Below are positions 36,305 to 38,337 of a stretch of 38,337 nucleotides of DNA, piece after piece (the stretch's first letter is position 1; each line of letters starts with the position of its first letter). Source of the stretch: Cyclobacterium sp. Lineage in GTDB: Bacteria > Bacteroidota > Bacteroidia > Cytophagales > Cyclobacteriaceae. The stretch lies in NCBI RefSeq assembly GCF_014762705.1, contig NZ_JABURL010000014.1:1-38337 (forward strand), in the 5' to 3' direction. Made by a program: the position numbers and the translations under genes. Under the pieces are notes generated by a model, which ran no database searches, had not been told where the DNA came from, and was given only the letters and a program-made list of their open reading frames with translations.

Positions 36305-37648
36305 ATGGATAGTTATAATCAAAAGCTCTTTCCTGTGAAATTATCCCTACAATTAAAGATTGTCATTAGCCTCCTAATGTGCATTTCTATTGCGATCCCC
36401 TCACAAGGCCAGCAAGCTCCCAATATTATATTGATCATGGCCGATGACCTGGGGTACGAAGTGTTGCCCGCCTATGGCAACACCTTTCACCATACCCCTG
36501 CCCTCGATCGCATGGCTGCAGCTGGTATGGTCTTCGAAAATGCCCATGCTACTCCCCTTTGCACTCCATCCAGGGTACAACTGATGACAGGGAAATACAA
36601 TTTCAGAAACTACATTGGTTTCGGACTGCTTGATCCTACCGAAAAAACCATGGCCCAATGGCTAAAAGAACAGGGTTACAATACCTGCGTGGTGGGCAAA
36701 TGGCAGCTTTACGGAAATGCGCGACAGCAGGAACTTGCCGGTGGAAAAGTGGGCAGCCTTCCGGAGGAAGCCGGCTTTGATGCCTACCGGCTGTGGCAGG
36801 TAAAAGAATTGGGTTCCCGCTACAAAGATCCACTCCTGGACAGCAAAGAAAAGGGGCTGGAGAAGTTTGAAGGGAAATATGGGCCGGACCTCTTTACAGA
36901 ATATTTGGAAGACTTTGTCGAAGCGCAGGACGGTCAACCCTTTTTTGCCTATTACCCCATGGCCCTGACCCATGATCCCTTTGAACCCTATCCAGGCTCC
37001 CCTGATTTTGCCTCCTATGATCCTAAGGACCGTATCAATGATCCAAAGTATTTTCCAGGTATGGTCAGCCATATGGATAAATTGGTTGGCCGGATCATTG
37101 ACAAAGTGGAAGATTTAGGCCTGGCCGAAAACACGCTGATCTTATTTGTGGGTGATAATGGTACGGACCGGGATGTGGTCACCCCGTTTAAAGGGCAGGA
37201 CTTACGTGGCAATAAAGGATATACCAATGACCTGGGAACCCACGTTCCCCTTCTTGCTTACTGGCCAGGGACCATTAAAGCAGGAATCCGGAACGCCAAC
37301 CTGATCGATTTGACGGATTTTTTACCAACCCTGCTGCAAGTGTCCGGAAAAGATCCGGCAGATTTGCCAGACCCGATCGATGGCATCAGCTTTTATCCCC
37401 AATTGAAAGATTCCGGTTATTCCGGAGAAGTGCGGGAATGGGTATTTTGCCATTATGCGCCAAATTGGGGAAATTTCACTCCCCGGACTTTTGTTTATAA
37501 TACCCACTGGAAATATTATGCCAATGGTGAAATTTTCAACCTGAGTGAGGATCCTCTGGAAACCAGACCACTGATTTTTAGTGAATTGAATAACGAAGGC
37601 AAGAAGACAATTCAGAAATTTCGTAAGGTGGTAAAAGAAATGAAGTAA
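36305..37648 (+). CDS. Sulfatase (Cys-type, formylglycine-dependent)
   Basis: A 447-aa family S1 sulfatase with a signal peptide (cleavage expected near SQGQ, residue 36). Metal-binding Asp47 and Asp48 lie in IILIMADDLGYE. The active-site nucleophile is Cys86 in LCTPSR, matching the C-x-P-x-R motif converted to formylglycine by a maturase. The supporting Lys/Trp segment VVGKWQLYG, the LTHDPFEPYP His-Asp block and FVGDNGT are all in place, so the enzyme looks intact. No maturase gene lies in the window. Together with the PL8-type lyase it suggests removal of sulfate from glycosaminoglycan fragments. No SusC/SusD pair is seen here. Confidence 0.93.
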   Translation: MDSYNQKLFPVKLSLQLKIVISLLMCISIAIPSQGQQAPNIILIMADDLGYEVLPAYGNTFHHTPALDRMAAAGMVFENAHATPLCTPSRVQLMTGKYNFRNYIGFGLLDPTEKTMAQWLKEQGYNTCVVGKWQLYGNARQQELAGGKVGSLPEEAGFDAYRLWQVKELGSRYKDPLLDSKEKGLEKFEGKYGPDLFTEYLEDFVEAQDGQPFFAYYPMALTHDPFEPYPGSPDFASYDPKDRINDPKYFPGMVSHMDKLVGRIIDKVEDLGLAENTLILFVGDNGTDRDVVTPFKGQDLRGNKGYTNDLGTHVPLLAYWPGTIKAGIRNANLIDLTDFLPTLLQVSGKDPADLPDPIDGISFYPQLKDSGYSGEVREWVFCHYAPNWGNFTPRTFVYNTHWKYYANGEIFNLSEDPLETRPLIFSELNNEGKKTIQKFRKVVKEMK

Positions 37649-37943
37649 TTCCTGGATAAAGCCAAGTTAAAGAATTTTTTCATAATAAAACTAACTATTC
37701 TTCCAGGAAATTGAATCCTGAAATGAAACCAAAACCTGGGAGGAAACCTCGACAGTTTTCAATTAAGTGGAAAGCCATTTTGGAATGAAAGTTTTCGCCT
37801 TTCTCACAAACTGCTTAAGGAAGAAGGCATTGAATATGGTCAAAGCACCTCCCAAAAAATAAGAACGATTTAAGATTTTCTTAAGCAAATATTAAGACAA
37901 TATGTCGATTTTTACAATTACAATTTGCCATTGAATTTCTAAG
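37649..37943. other. Intergenic region after the sulfatase
   Basis: About 295 nt with no ATG-started gene. A 48-codon stretch without a stop (37727-37873, + strand) reads NLDSFQLSGKPFWNESFRLS and onward but has no start codon, so it may be a decayed coding remnant. No clear terminator hairpin is visible for the sulfatase gene. Confidence 0.35.
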
Positions 37944-38132
37944 ATGAAAGCTTTAACATTGGTCATACCTGTTTTTAATGAAGCGGAAAATGTTCTTAGG
38001 GTATGGTCTGAAGTAAATGAATACCGGAAGAAATCACAGTATCCCATCTTCACGCTTTTTGTAGATGATGATTCAACTGATGAAGGACTAACTTTAATCA
38101 AGAAAATTTGTACCACAAGATCAATAAAATAA
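37944..38132 (+). pseudogene. Truncated family-2 glycosyltransferase (N-terminal fragment)
   Basis: Encodes 62 residues that match only the first part of a GT2 domain: LTLVIPVFNEAENVLRVW and FTLFVDDDSTDEGLTLIKKI, i.e. the nucleotide-binding start and the DDDSTD loop. A stop comes at 38130-38132, where a normal GT2 would continue for another 150 or more residues. None of the three + frames downstream (to 38337) shows a GT2-like continuation. It is therefore probably a broken gene. A functional 62-aa protein is possible but unlikely. Confidence 0.6.
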
Positions 38133-38337
38133 ATGCCCGGTGCTCAAAGAAGTATGATTAACAAAGGACTGATCAGGGTCAGTAATTATGCGAGCAGGAA
38201 GCGTATTCTTCGAGCAGGGCCGAACAGCAATGGCTGTACTGAATATCATTCTATTTCAAATAAAAATAGCTCAATTAACTAATTATTAAAAAAATGAATG
38301 CTGCCCATCTTCATCTCGTCCTCAACCATTTTCCAAT
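38133..38337. other. Right-edge sequence, no gene seen
   Basis: About 205 nt after the truncated glycosyltransferase. A short ATG-started frame continues here (about 49 codons from 38133) but shows no resemblance to a glycosyltransferase or other family I know. No hairpin or RNA gene stands out. Confidence 0.35.

Noticed and set aside
38133-38279. In-frame continuation of the truncated glycosyltransferase past its stop
   Set aside because: The translated sequence has no GT2 features, so simple stop-codon loss or readthrough does not restore the enzyme.
1-38337. tRNA, rRNA, CRISPR array, integrase or insertion sequence
   Set aside because: No regularly spaced repeats, transposase or integrase-like proteins, or cloverleaf-like intergenic sequence were seen. 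The intergenic regions were read by eye only.

Overview
The window looks like a chromosome segment from an aerobic member of the Bacteroidota, probably a marine or sediment Cytophagia-type organism. This is inferred from gene content: abundant lipoprotein signals, DUF2911, a periplasmic quinoprotein/PVC-type dehydrogenase set, a PL8-type lyase next to a Cys-type sulfatase, weak or absent Shine-Dalgarno sequences, and a few TTTG / TAnnTTTG-like promoter candidates. The sequence is moderately AT-rich. I saw no rRNA, tRNA, CRISPR array or intact mobile element.

Region 1 (1-6.6 kb, + strand). After a terminator for an upstream gene come two periplasmic lipoprotein dehydrogenases with cytochrome c domains: a sorbosone-dehydrogenase-like propeller ending in a CATCH heme site, and an 8-bladed-type PQQ dehydrogenase with a CVSCH cytochrome c inserted. 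Then come a DUF2911 protein and a membrane-anchored amidohydrolase-2 protein, separated by 3 nt. Region 2 (6.9-12.3 kb, - strand) holds a 1091-aa multidomain lipoprotein (degenerate SGNH domain, PVC-type propeller, HEAT-like repeats, azurin-like copper domain), a Tat-like squalene-cyclase-fold protein and a LolA-like protein. The extracytoplasmic sugar/alcohol oxidation theme therefore continues, with heme replaced by type-1 copper.

Region 3 (12.5-22.6 kb) holds a secreted beta-helix protein, a MarC-family membrane protein, a small one-TM protein, a periplasmic DsrE-like protein, a complete RND efflux operon (outer-membrane factor, adaptor and pump, on the - strand, with an ATGA overlap between the first two), and a DUF6155-like protein.

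Region 4 (22.9-33.4 kb, - strand) is the least explained part. A PAS-like/LuxR regulator is followed by two giant adjacent genes of about 1798 and 1437 aa, 12 nt apart. I cannot assign either to a family. Neither has a recognisable signal peptide, and together they occupy nearly 10 kb. This is the best candidate for an undescribed system.

Region 5 (33.8-38.3 kb, + strand). Divergent from the LuxR gene is an apparently intact MbtH-like protein with no NRPS in sight. It is followed by a PL8-type polysaccharide lyase and a sulfatase, which together suggest sulfated glycosaminoglycan or related acidic polysaccharide breakdown. The window ends with a truncated family-2 glycosyltransferase and sequence without a convincing gene.
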